Assembly: GCA_032164295.1 (NCBI GenBank)
Contig: JAJHTX010000007.1
Span: forward strand, 434,001-498,000
Length of the DNA: 64,000 bases
Direction: 5' to 3'
Source of the DNA: Inonotus obliquus
Taxonomy: Eukaryota > Basidiomycota > Agaricomycetes > Hymenochaetales > Hymenochaetaceae
Shown piece by piece: positions 1-10,394 of this stretch. Both the position numbers and the translations under genes were made by a program. The notes under the pieces are model-generated. The model worked only from the letters and a program-made list of their open reading frames with translations. It ran no database searches and had not been told where the DNA came from. Position 1 is the first letter of the stretch. Every line of letters starts with the position of its first letter.

Positions 1-55
1 TGAATAAAACTGGCTTACATACTCATAGGTCGAACTTGCACTTTCCTGGACTTAA
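1..55 (+). CDS. 3' end of a BTB-family gene (partial, last intron and last exon)
   Basis: The window opens inside the last intron of a BTB paralogue. The intron ends with TAG at 26-28, and a nine-codon last exon (29-55) encodes VELALSWT and a TAA stop. The same short exon follows the same kind of intron in the BTB genes at 10395, 12006, 13657 and 33269, so the assignment rests on paralogy inside the window. The downstream 300-400 bp also resemble the flank downstream of the gene at 10395-11441. The BTB domain itself lies outside the window. Confidence 0.7.
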
Positions 56-1479
56 ACATTGTACTGGAACTACATGCAAAATCGAATGAAAAGTCTTGCG
101 TCATTCCAATATTCTCCCTCCCTCACGACACCAACCTATTCTAGATCACCCTTTGCTCTTAATGGATATAATCCGAGGCGAGGATACTGTGTACTGGATT
201 ATGTCTTGTTCATACATTGCTGGATATAGGCACCACTTATGAAATGCAAAAATCATCTCAGGTACAGACTCACGGGTGACTTACTATGTTCTCCTTCCTT
301 CCTTTCGAAATGCCTATTCGAAGAATTGTTTCTGGCATTGTGATCGATCGTATGGACTCATTCTGTCAGGAATTACCAGACCAGAGGGAGAAGCTTGCGC
401 AAATGCGACGTATCATCCGCTGAAGGACTATGCGGCTTCACCGTCTCCGTCGACTTCAAATTCGGAACAACCGTACGGATATGGTGGTCAGGGACAAGAT
501 CATCAATATTCAGCAACATCAACTTCAACTTCATTATCATCACTAGCATCAGAATCCGCCGTCGTATCATTTGGGTGAAATAGAGCTTGATAGTGCGGAC
601 CATGGGGCGATGTTCGTGTTCATGCTAAGCTGGACTAAGCTGCTTTGCCGTCCTTCCATTAATAATAATAATAATATTCCTGAGCTTTTCGCTCTTGCTT
701 ACCTAATGATTTTTTCTTCGGACCTATGTAAGCTGTTTTGAAGCGGAGCTCCGATTACCCATCATCGCACGACTCCATCGGGAAAAATTCCAGCAGTAGC
801 CTTGGGTCATGTAAGCGGCATATATGGTATATCGGGTATGAAAGATGTAGAAGAGTCGACAGTGTACCTCGAATCTCGTAAGTTACTAAAAGTGGCTGTC
901 AGGCGGCATCGAAATGTTGAGATATGGAAGATTGGCAAGTGAATATATGCATGTACATGAACGATTGACTCTGATATAATGCTGAAAGAGTTGACAGTGG
1001 ACCTCAAATCTGACAAGTTATTAGCAGTCTCGCAAATTTATGAAATGGATATAATAATTTATAAGGTACTGAAAGTTGTTGTATGTTTGAATATATCCTA
1101 TGATAATTCGAAAGTCATTTCATTGCTTGCACACCACTATATGTAAGTCTGAGAGCATCATCGTATTTCAGTATCAAAAGCACATCGAGTCGTCTTATTA
1201 CTTGATTACGAGGTTACGAGGCTCACACTTGAAGTTGTTAGGACGGATGAGGTGGCGGTGCATGCTCGAGGCCTGTTCTCACGAAGGTCATCTGGGGGAC
1301 AACCTCTACTGCATCTTGAGGGGAGAGTACACAGTCACCGGCGACGTACGTCTAAGGTGGATGACCTTGAGTAATGTACACGTCTAGGAACAGTATACGA
1401 CTAAGACGTCGTGGTGGTAAGTAGATTGAATAAACTAAGTAAGTACAAGAGAGGAATACCTAAGATGTCGTGGTGGTAA
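56..1479. other. BTB 3' flank followed by non-coding sequence
   Basis: About 230-400 is recognisably similar to 11620-11780 (shared stretches around the words for 'caccactt..aaatgcaaa' and 'tgttctcc'), showing that this flank was duplicated with the BTB genes. From about 600 to 1479 I see no gene. There is an imperfect direct repeat (852-888 and 984-1027) and a 24-bp near-identical direct repeat (1402-1425 and 1462-1485); the second copy sits at the insertion point of the neighbouring solo LTR. Confidence 0.5.
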
Positions 1480-1484
1480 GTAGA

Positions 1485-3066
1485 TGTTAGAAAACGCTCG
1501 CCCTAAAGGGACTATACAGTAACCACAGTAGGACGGTCCGCAGTGTTACGGGTTCGGCGATGCTTTTCTAAGAGTTTCCGGAGCCTACTCGGTTTTCACA
1601 AGCAGGGCAGATTCCCAAGTATACTAAGCGTTGCCTCGGACGCTCTCGTTTAACTAATCAAGTCGGGCCTCAACCTTGTTGACAGGCTAGTAGGACAAGT
1701 ACCCAGCTAAACCGGTAGGTTGCCGTTCGCAAGCTTCTCTAGTCGGTGGGCGACTAATCAATCGTTCCACGCCGTAGAGTAAGAGAGGTTAAGCAGATTA
1801 GGTGGTCTTCAGATTAGAAGCTAGATGCCTAAGAGGACTCGATGGACAAGACGATCGAAAGAAAGATGGGGAGCTACGGTCTAAGTCTACAACTATTTAT
1901 ACCTTTTCCTCATGTTGTGGACGGACCACTTCCTACGCTCCGTAGTTCCTACTCTCGATCTGATTCGTTGTTCTAGCTTCCAAACTCGTCTGGTAATTCC
2001 ATTGTTCTGCTGCGGATTGACTCATCGACTGCGCCCTGTGCAGGATGATGACTCGGCGTTGACTCATCTTGACTTGTACTGAATTGAAACCTATGCTCGG
2101 GGTCGGCCTTGTGCTGCGCCCTGTGCATAGAGTGAGTCAGTGAGTGAGTCATTGAATGCGTGTTCGTATGCCATTGGTTTTGCATGGCTGCGCCGTAGTT
2201 AGAGTTCGCTTGTCCGCAGTTGCTCGTGCATTTAAGGAATTCCGTCGGGGTTCCGTTGTATAGCATCTGGGGCTATGAAGGCTGTGATTTGCTTGTCGCC
2301 TCGGGACTCTTGTTCGGGGCCGTCAAGTGTGATTCGACATCGGATATCATCGTGGGGAAACCAAGGTGGTTTAACGTATGTGCCTATGGCGATGAGTAGC
2401 CGTACACTTCGTCGAGTATCGTTCGAAGGTATTCTCCAGCCTAGGTATAGGTCTCCTTGTAGTCGAATAGCTTTGCAGTATGCCCATAGTTCCCTGAGTG
2501 TGTTTGCAACCCATGCCGCTGTTATCGGTGAGCGGCGGTTCGTAACATAGTCTGCACTGATCTCCACGAATGTGCTTGGGCACTCGAGTGCTAATATGTC
2601 GTGGATTCCTACTATTGTCCAGTGCGTCTTTGGTTGCATGCCTATTGCCGTATCCATTGCTATTGTTGACCTCGTGCGATTTCGAACGACCTCCGGGGGA
2701 TTGTGGTATTCTCGATAAGCTGTTGCTCGTTCGCTGGACACATGATATGTCATCATGCCCGTTGCCTCCCGTAGTATTATCTTGTGTAGGTCTTCGATGA
2801 TCTGTCGCACTCTTCTGCATTTATAGCAAGCCGTTGGAGGTTGCTGTACTTGCTGCATCGTTTGCAAAGGTTTAGTGTGATCGTCGGGATTAGCGTTGCT
2901 AGCCGATGCTTCTTGATCGTCGGCTTCGGATTGTATTAGCCGTGCGTGTTCTTCGCTTCTCGCTGTCGATCCTGATCGTCTCCGGCCAGTGAAATTAACC
3001 GGTCCCATCCGGGGTAGTTTCGATCGACGTTCCTAATCGAATCAAAATTTCAGCACAATCCTTTCA
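1485..3066 (-). mobile_element. Solo LTR A of the U3-ORF retroelement family
   Basis: A 1,582-bp unit that reads TGAAAGGATTG...TTTTCTAACA on the minus strand, so it has the TG...CA ends of an LTR. It is flanked by the 5-bp direct repeat GTAGA (1480-1484 and 3067-3071), as expected for integrase-mediated insertion followed by LTR-LTR recombination. It is nearly identical to the three other copies at 5032, 55063 and 58938. It carries the intact 258-codon U3 ORF, four TGA(C/G)TCA sites (2018, 2060, 2133, 2145) and a TATAAATA box (1894-1901, minus). Confidence 0.93.
2232..3008 (-). CDS. LTR-encoded 258-aa protein, copy A
   Basis: The ATG lies 58 nt inside the LTR, and the ORF runs uninterrupted to TAA. 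I do not recognise a named family. Visible features are a hydrophilic N-terminus of about 65 residues rich in Ser, Asp and Gln, and a CYKCRR motif near residue 62, followed by a predicted helix (about 68-85). A more hydrophobic C-terminal domain (about 125-235) contains HWTIVGIHDIL, TFVEISADYV and RSVRLLIAIGTYVKPP. Compared with copies C and D it has a few substitutions (for example KPLQ for KPSQ, GMM for GML) but no stop or frameshift. A second ORF of 97 codons overlaps its end in another frame (1973-2266). Expression is not shown by the sequence. Confidence 0.6.
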   Translation of the reverse strand: MGPVNFTGRRRSGSTARSEEHARLIQSEADDQEASASNANPDDHTKPLQTMQQVQQPPTACYKCRRVRQIIEDLHKIILREATGMMTYHVSSERATAYREYHNPPEVVRNRTRSTIAMDTAIGMQPKTHWTIVGIHDILALECPSTFVEISADYVTNRRSPITAAWVANTLRELWAYCKAIRLQGDLYLGWRIPSNDTRRSVRLLIAIGTYVKPPWFPHDDIRCRITLDGPEQESRGDKQITAFIAPDAIQRNPDGIP

Positions 3067-3071
3067 GTAGA

Positions 3072-3342
3072 AGAGTCGAGTGGGGAAGACGAGACAAGAT
3101 CTATCTACTTATATACACTTGGAACGTGGGAAGGTATTACTCTAAGAAGGTGCTGCACAGCAGCATAACAATATAAACAAACAAACAACGGGGCCCGACG
3201 AGTCAGCAAGAATGAGTAAGGGTGAGTAAGCGTCATTGGGTTGGGGCGGAATTAGTAATGCAGTATTAGTAATATATCGAGATGGGGCGGAGGGAGTTAT
3301 AAGGTATTAGTAATGAAAGGAACTTAGTAATATAAATGGAAT
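3072..3342. other. Non-coding spacer with repeated 'ttagtaat' words
   Basis: AT-rich stretch between solo LTR A and the histidine-kinase remnant. The word TTAGTAAT occurs about four times between 3250 and 3335. No ORF or structural element is convincing; it may be the edge of another inserted element whose ends I could not find. Confidence 0.3.
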
Positions 3343-3833
3343 ATGAAAAATAAGAAAAGACAAAAAAGGAAAAGCGTTCTTACAGAAGTAGGTAGTCAGG
3401 GTAAATTGGGAGGTCAAGCAGTCGTTCCTGATGCAGAGGGAGTATGGGAACGGCTTACAGTTAATGTACGCTCACTTCATTTCTTTATTGATCTTTTCTT
3501 GGACGCTGATATCGTGAACCGAATGCACTCAAACTTGACAGATCAAGTGTGATCTATTGCAGCAGTCACTACTGCTGTCGCGTGTTGTGACTTGACCCAG
3601 AAGGTTTAAATTCAGGTCGAGGGTGAGATGGCAATGCTTAAGGAGACGGTCAATTCCGTGGTGAACCAGCTTAGCACATTCGCTAGCGAAGTCACATGTG
3701 TCGTGCTTGAAGTCAGTACACAAGGTATCCTTGGTGGACAGGCTCGTGTTGAAGGTGTTCAGGGCACTTGGGCAGGCTCGACTCGCAATGTGAACTATTT
3801 GAAGAACCTATTCGCAACTATGGTACTCACCAG
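3343..3833 (+). pseudogene. Remnant of a group III (Nik1/Os-1-like) hybrid histidine kinase, HAMP repeats, left part
   Basis: Translation gives the hallmark of the tandem HAMP repeats of fungal group III hybrid histidine kinases: EVGSQGKLGGQAVVPDAEG, a linker with NLTDQV, GEMAMLKETVNSVVNQL, FASEVT, then a second repeat with QGILGGQARVEGVQGTW. In the family these repeats lie N-terminal to the kinase core and sense osmotic or fungicide signals. Here there are in-frame stops after NLTDQV (TGA) and before IQVEGEM (TAA), and no kinase or receiver domain follows. The reading resumes at about 7500 beyond an inserted element whose left boundary is 3834. It is a dead fragment. Confidence 0.8.
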
Positions 3834-5031
3834 TGTTAATTCGGGGAGGCGCTGATCTGGTAGGATCGGCGTCTAGATCTGGTTGTTGCCTCGAAAGAGG
3901 GGTTAATCCAAATCCACTATGCTACTATAGCTGTGGAATCAATAGCTACCTTAGGGGATGTGTTAAGCTCCGCCTAAAACAACTATCAACCAACTTCTGT
4001 AGCCTGCGGTCTAATACTATTATCGTAATGTTAGTTATACTGATAACTAAGTGATAACCTTAACTGTCTGTACTAACACTTGTTGGACACGATAAGAGAG
4101 GTATGAGAGATCAATACTTACCACACTTTGATCAATTTGTACTCAGGCTGACGATAGGGAGAGACAGTCTAGCTGCTATCCGTATTTTACCTAAGCTTCA
4201 ACTCACACTGTTGATTAGCTTAAGGAGTGTCGCTCTCAAGTACTTATTGGGTTCTTAGTGCGGAGGTTGTTTATCAATCAACTGGAGACTTTCTGTGAGG
4301 TTTACTCTGAGTCTCTGGACTTGGATTAAACTGCTGGGTTGGCCCTATGATGGCCTCCTATTTATACTATTTTACATGCCTGCCTAGTATAGGAATTATC
4401 TACTGTTGGTCCGTTCGCTTCAATGTAACTACTTTCAGACCTAGTCATACTCGATGCTAGCTGCTGTGCATTGCCGTATGACTTGTTTATATCGGTTCCG
4501 GTCATACCTGTTTTCCTATGACTCTAAATACCTTATGTCATATTCCTATTACCTTTCAGTCCTCGTCTTAGTAATCTATCCCCATCCACTTAGTCTGGTG
4601 CTGCCCTAATGCATTATATGGTCGAGGTTCATAACGTGTGATCGGCTTCGAAGCCGTCGATCAAACTCTGCCATACTTGGTAATGTTTGGGTCACGTGCC
4701 ATACGGGTGTCTGTATCGGCTCTGTCTGTGTTCCTACACTTCGCCATCTTGGTAATGTTATTGCCCCAGGTGTGTCGATGTTATTAATTACTTGCTGCAC
4801 TCTAATGTATCCTGGTGCTACTGCTATGTCTGCTAGTGATCTGCCTCGGATTCCTTTGATCCTTATTATTCCTCCATGTCAACCTTCCTTTACTTCTACA
4901 ACTGTTCTTCCTCCTGTCAGTAATTGCTTAAGTCTTTGGACTAGGTAGTCGGTCCACTTGTAAGCTGACTCTCTTGCGATATGTTCAGGTTCATTCCTGT
5001 ATGGTATATCGATGTCTAGTACTGCTACATC

Positions 5032-6613
5032 TGAAAGGATTGTGCTGAAATTTTGATTCGATTAGGAACGCTGATCGAAACTACCCCGGATGGGACCGGT
5101 TAATTTCACTAGCCGGAGACGATCAGGATCGACAGCGAGAAGCGAAGAACACGCACGGCTAATACAATCCGAAGCCGGCGATCAAGAAGCATCGGCTAGC
5201 AACGCTAATCCCGACGATCACACTAAACCTTCGCAAACGATGCAGCACGTACAGCAACCTCCAACGGCTTGCTATAAATGCAGAAGAGTGCGACAGATCA
5301 TCGAAGACCTACACAAGATAATACTACGGGAGGCAACGGGCATGTTGACATATCATGTGTCCAGCGAACGAGCAACAGCTTATCGAGAATATCACAATCC
5401 CCCGGAGGTCGTTCGAAATCGCACGAGGTCAACAATAGCAATGGATACGGCAATAGGCATGCAACCAAAGACGCACTGGACAATAGTAGGAATCCACGAC
5501 ATATTAGCACTCGAGTGCCCAAGCACATTCGTGGAGATCAGTGCAGACTATGTTACGAACCGCCGATCACCGATAACAGCGGCATGGGTTGCAAACACAC
5601 TCAGGGAACTATGGGCATACTGCAAAGCTATTCGACTACAAGGAGACCTATACCTAGGCTGGAGAATACCTTCGAACGATACTCGACGAAGTGTACGGCT
5701 ACTCATCGCCATAGGCACCTACGTTAAACCACCTTGGTTTCCCCACGATGATATCCGATGTCGAATCACACTTGACGGCCCCGAACAAGAGTCCCGAGGC
5801 GACAAGCAAATCACAGCCTTCATAGCCCCAGATGCTATACAACGGAACCCTGACGGAATTCCTTAAATGCACAAGCAACTGCGGACGAGCGAACTTTAAC
5901 TACGGCGCAGCCATGCAAAACCAATGGCATACGAACACGCATTCAATGACTCACTCACTGACTCACTCTATGCACAGGGCACAGCACAAGGCCGACCCCG
6001 AGCATAGGTTTCAATTCAGTTCAAGTCAAGATGAGTCAACGCCGAGTCATCGCCTTGCACAGTGCGCAGTTGATGAGTCAATCCGCAGCAGAACAATGGA
6101 ATTACCAGACGAGTTAGGAAGCAAGAACAACGAATCAGATCGAGAGTAGGAACTACGGAGCGTAGGAAGTGGTCCGTCCACAACATGAGGAAAAGGTATA
6201 AATAGTTGTAGACTTAGACCGTAGCTCCCCATCTTTCTTTCGATCGTCTTGTACATCGAGTCCTCTTAGGCATCTAGCTTCTAATCTGAAGACCACCTAA
6301 TCTGCTTAACCTCTCTTACTCTACGGCGTGGAACGATTGATTAGTCGCCCACCGACTAGAGAAGCTTGCGAACGGCAACCTACCGTTTTAGCTAGGTACT
6401 TGTCCTACTAGCCTGTCAACGAGGTTGAGGCCCGACTTGATCAGCTAAACGAAAACGTCCGAGGCAACGCCTAGTATACTTGGGAATCTGCCCTGCTTGT
6501 GAAAACCGAGTAGGCTCCGGAAACTCTTAGAAAAGCATCGCCGAACCCGTAACACTGAGGCCGTCCTACTGTGGTTACTGTATAGTCCCTTTAGGGCGAG
6601 CGTTTTTCTAACA
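5032..6613 (+). mobile_element. Solo LTR B, nested inside the divergent LTR-like element
   Basis: A 1,582-bp LTR starting TGAAAGG and ending CTAACA, flanked by the direct repeat ACATC (5027-5031 and 6614-6618). It interrupts a minus-strand ORF of the older element at 3834-7492, giving a clear relative age. It carries the intact 258-codon ORF (5090-5866), TGACTCA sites at 5947 and 5959, TGAGTCA sites at 6032 and 6074, and TATAAATA at 6198-6205. About 400 bp (R and U5) follow the TATA box. Confidence 0.94.
5090..5866 (+). CDS. LTR-encoded 258-aa protein, copy B
   Basis: Intact ORF in the U3 part of solo LTR B, with the ATG 58 nt inside the LTR. Relative to copies C and D it has scattered substitutions (FTSRRR for FTGRRR, EEHAR for GEHAN, QHVQ for QQVQ) but keeps the CYKCRR motif and the whole C-terminal domain unchanged. 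The overlapping downstream ORF is also open here (5832-6149). Function unknown. An intact frame in a solo LTR that can no longer move means either a recent insertion or selection. Confidence 0.6.
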   Translation: MGPVNFTSRRRSGSTARSEEHARLIQSEAGDQEASASNANPDDHTKPSQTMQHVQQPPTACYKCRRVRQIIEDLHKIILREATGMLTYHVSSERATAYREYHNPPEVVRNRTRSTIAMDTAIGMQPKTHWTIVGIHDILALECPSTFVEISADYVTNRRSPITAAWVANTLRELWAYCKAIRLQGDLYLGWRIPSNDTRRSVRLLIAIGTYVKPPWFPHDDIRCRITLDGPEQESRGDKQITAFIAPDAIQRNPDGIP

Positions 6614-7073
6614 ACATCGCATTGGTGATTATCTTGTTCTGAAGCTACGTTTCGTATTCCTATTGCCAATAGGAAGTAATGATTATCGTATGAGAGTAAC
6701 CTGACTTCTCGTTCATAAGCCTTCCGTACAGTTGTATTCGGTTCATTGTTACGACGTCTTTTTCCTTTCTTCCTCATACGGCCTTTCTTTCTATTTCGCC
6801 GATGCATATTTACTTTCATTTTAACCACGCTCTTTCACTTAATCCCTACTGGCTTAGCTAATCACAATCTATAACAACTTTATCCCGCCATTCCCTTTCT
6901 TCCTTTGTTTCTGTTTGTCTTTGTTTATACTGTACAGTTTATGTAAAGCTTTCCCGCGACGTCTGTGTATATAAGGCTGGATCAGAGAGTGATCGTCTCT
7001 TCACTCTCTTGTTCTAGTACTATCACCTACGTCGCAGGTAAGTCGTATTCTTCTTGTATATTATATAGACGTG

Positions 7074-7430
7074 CTAAAATCTAGTACTATCACCTACGTC
7101 GCAGACTACGGTCTTTTGTGATTTAGTGGTAGCTCGCTTTCTTGCCCGTCGACGTCTCTGATCCTGTGATCGACGTCTCCGACTGCGCAAAGCGTAACAT
7201 TCATAGTTCATTACAATGAATCGTCTCCTAATCATAATGTCCGATTGTCCCTTGACGATTGCTGAGTATGTTATTTCCTTCAGTATCTCTCGAAGTAGCT
7301 TTTCTGCTATCTCATGTGCTGGTCTACATATGCTACAATACTGTAACACTCCTGGTCTTGGTGTTGCTGGTATTATTGGCTGTTGTAGTGCTCGTGTAAC
7401 CGCATTCAACCTTTCCTGTATCCAATTCAT
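7074..7430 (-). CDS. Small Cys-motif ORF of the divergent LTR-like element
   Basis: An ORF of 118 codons from ATG at 7430, inside the element's 5' part on the minus strand. It reads QPIIPATPRPGV, then YCSICRPAHEIAEKLLREIL, and ends in a basic Arg-rich stretch (RSRRRRSQDQRRRRARKR). The CxxC motif followed by a helix with L..I..E resembles CYKCRRVRQIIEDLHKIIL of the 258-aa LTR protein. It may be the first exon or first part of the same gene whose second part starts at 6819. A 24-bp direct repeat (about 7016-7041 and 7079-7105) lies at its 3' end. Confidence 0.45.
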   Translation of the reverse strand: MNWIQERLNAVTRALQQPIIPATPRPGVLQYCSICRPAHEIAEKLLREILKEITYSAIVKGQSDIMIRRRFIVMNYECYALRSRRRRSQDQRRRRARKRATTKSQKTVVCDVGDSTRF

Positions 7431-7497
7431 ATTGGAGTTACTTCGGTTATCAATCAGGCTTAGTAATAGTGAATTGTATTGCTTTTCTAACAACCAG

Positions 7498-8390
<893 letters not shown>

Positions 8391-9850
8391 ACATCTTGCA
8401 AGATGATTTTTGTTGCCAAAAAAACCATTTTTCTGTACCTAACGGAAGGTGTATCAGCTTCAGATCACCCTTGTGTCAATAATATATTTGCATTACAGCT
8501 GTTTGCAAAAGTAATGAGAACACGTGCCAAATTGCCATTTTCGGCCCCTCCAGTACCTCAGAACACAAAATAAATCGTATCTCACTCAATTCTTGAACGT
8601 TTCGCGTCATCTAAGTTGCTAAATTCATGTCTCAATTGCTCCGTCCAAACTGTAACAAACCCGAGCCAAATTGGTAAAGAATTGATCCAGAAATGGTGCA
8701 AAATGTTGTTTTTTCATGTGTTCCTCATCTACATTTTTTCCTGCATTCAATTCTGGGTCTACAGCACTCACAAGTGTCTCAGAGCCCTCAGATAGAATAA
8801 CTGTGAATTTAGGGCCTGCATTTGGGGTGTAGTTTAGACTGAAAGTGCTGGTCTGAGGCATGCCTGGAACACTGAAATCCCCCCTCTCCCTCTGAGCTCC
8901 CCATGCACTGAAAAAAATTATTTAAGCCCTAACTCATATATGGGAGCTCATTTGGAGTATATTAGAATGTATCTGAACCTTTTTAGAGCCAATGGTTGAG
9001 TTGGGGGCTGGGGTAAAGCAGGGGAACATGGTGCATATACCCAAGCTCCTCCACCTCAATCAATGCACCAATCATCATAGCAGCTTTAAGAGTCATTCTG
9101 ATCACTTTCAATATACCTGAAATGAATTTACATGAATGAATTGGGCCTCAGATAGTTTTTCTTGGGGCATGGGGAGCTCAGAGGGAGAGGGAGGATTTCA
9201 GTGTTCCAGGCATGCCTCAGACCAGCACTTTCAGTCTAAACTACACCCCAAATGCAGGCCCTAAATTCACAGTTATTCTATCTGAGGGCTCTGAGACACT
9301 TGTGAGTGCTGTAGACCCAGAATTGAATGCAGGAAAAAATGTAGATGAGGAACACATGAAAAAACAACATTTTGCACCATTTCTGGATCAATTCTTTACC
9401 AATTTGGCTCGGGTTTGTTACAGTTTGGACGGAGCAATTGAGACATGAATTTAGCAACTTAGATGACGCGAAACGTTCAAGAATTGAGTGAGATACGATT
9501 TATTTTGTGTTCTGAGGTACTGGAGGGGCCGAAAATGGCAATTTGGCACGTGTTCTCATTACTTTTGCAAACGGCTGTAACATCCTCTTCTTCAACTTAC
9601 AATGAAAAGGTATCCAGCTTTGTAACTTACTTGATACATGTCACTGTTGTGGTATTTTACAAGACTGAAGAATGTTTCTGAACCCTCTATAAGGACCTGA
9701 GCAGTCTTATGCTAGCCATACAAACACAAAAAAATTAAGATTGTTATCTTGCAAGGTAAATTTCAGCATGATTCAGCTCATACAAAATTCCAGAGCATAG
9801 TTATTTGCAATGTAAGGGGAGAACAGTCTCATAGCCTTCTTGCAAGATGT
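8391..9850. mobile_element. Candidate DNA element bounded by ACATCTTGCAAGA, containing a long inverted repeat
   Basis: ACATCTTGCAAGA at 8391-8403 recurs as its reverse complement at about 9838-9850. These short termini enclose the large inverted repeat described separately. I found no convincing target-site duplication, so the outer limits are tentative. No transposase-like ORF is present, so this would be a non-autonomous element. Confidence 0.4.
8493..9580. repeat. Long inverted repeat, two 414-bp arms around a 260-bp spacer
   Basis: The arm 8493-8906 is matched in reverse complement by 9167-9580. Every pair I checked satisfies the same symmetry (coordinates sum to 18073), so the arms have no indels at the points tested. 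Both arms contain the same 78-codon open stretch (8625-8861 minus and 9212-9448 plus, starting MPQTSTFSLNY), whose translations are identical. The spacer 8907-9166 is AT-rich and unique. RNA across this region would fold into a hairpin of about 400 bp. Confidence 0.9.
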
Positions 9851-10394
9851 TATCAGACCTTCGGATTCAATATATGTAGATAGCAGCATGATGACTAAGA
9901 TATACGATAACTAACAGACCGATATTACCATATATAGGCTGAAAGTATATATATAAGCGTTGAGACTTTTTCCTGATGTTCTTATCACCGGAAAAACTTG
10001 GGCAACAAGAAAAGAAAAAGTCATCTGTTCTCTTGGGTGAGGTACGCGGTCTCCTGCTCGACACAAATTTCTCATCGACGCATCAGAATTCAATCGCTTG
10101 ACGTTTGGTCACTCCCTGGGAATTCCCTTTGAATTACCGCCCATAGAAGAATTTGATGTGGATGCTCATACTGGTGATCGCCGTTGTAAGCTATATGGCC
10201 CTGGGTGGCATGGTACTGGATGCTCGATAAAACGCGGTCCAGGATCCCTCTGCATTCGCATCACTTCTGTTCCCCAACTACGATCTTTTAGAAGGCAGTC
10301 GAGCATCAGCGAGCTTTGCTAATCTGATCCTCCGAAGGTAAGAACTTGTTAGGCTCGTTATTGCGTGCATCTAAGCTTAACATAGCCAGTAGGT
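9851..10394. other. Intergenic, probable promoter of the first BTB gene
   Basis: No ORF is convincing. The last 100-300 bp before 10395 would hold the promoter and leader of the BTB gene. An intron-like GTAAGA...TAG segment (about 10338-10391) just before the ATG may be a leader intron. Confidence 0.35.

Larger units (their letters stand above)
4606..6819 (-). pseudogene. U3-type ORF of the divergent element, interrupted by solo LTR B
   Basis: On the minus strand an ORF starts with ATG at 6819, opens with a very basic stretch (RRNRKKGRMRKKGKRRR), and is cut at 6614 by solo LTR B. It continues in the same frame from about 5031 to the stop at 4606. Without the LTR it would have about 208 codons with one internal TGA (4879-4881). 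Segments such as HYFLLAIGI, AVLDIDIPY and RSLADIAVAPGYI line up by eye with HWTIVGIHDIL, TFVEISADYV and RSVRLLIAIGTYV of the 258-aa protein, in the same order. This suggests distant homology, judged by eye only. Confidence 0.55.
3834..7492 (-). mobile_element. Divergent LTR-like element inserted in the histidine-kinase remnant
   Basis: The unit begins TGTTA and ends TAACA, and is flanked by the 5-bp direct repeat ACCAG (3829-3833 and 7493-7497), exactly where the HAMP reading breaks off and resumes. Removing the nested solo LTR B and its duplicated 5 bp leaves about 2,072 bp. Read on the minus strand it has the same order as the other LTR family: ORFs (7430-7074, then 6819 to 4606 across the nested LTR), a TATAAATA box (4366-4359), then about 525 bp to the end. 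It is therefore best read as a solo LTR, or LTR-like unit, of a related but much diverged family. No reverse transcriptase is seen. Confidence 0.7.

Noticed and set aside
2371..2820. A 149-codon second-frame ORF inside the LTR gene, present in all four copies
   Set aside because: It lies wholly inside the 258-codon ORF in another frame and stays open because the copies are nearly identical; its composition is not protein-like. I treat it as a shadow.
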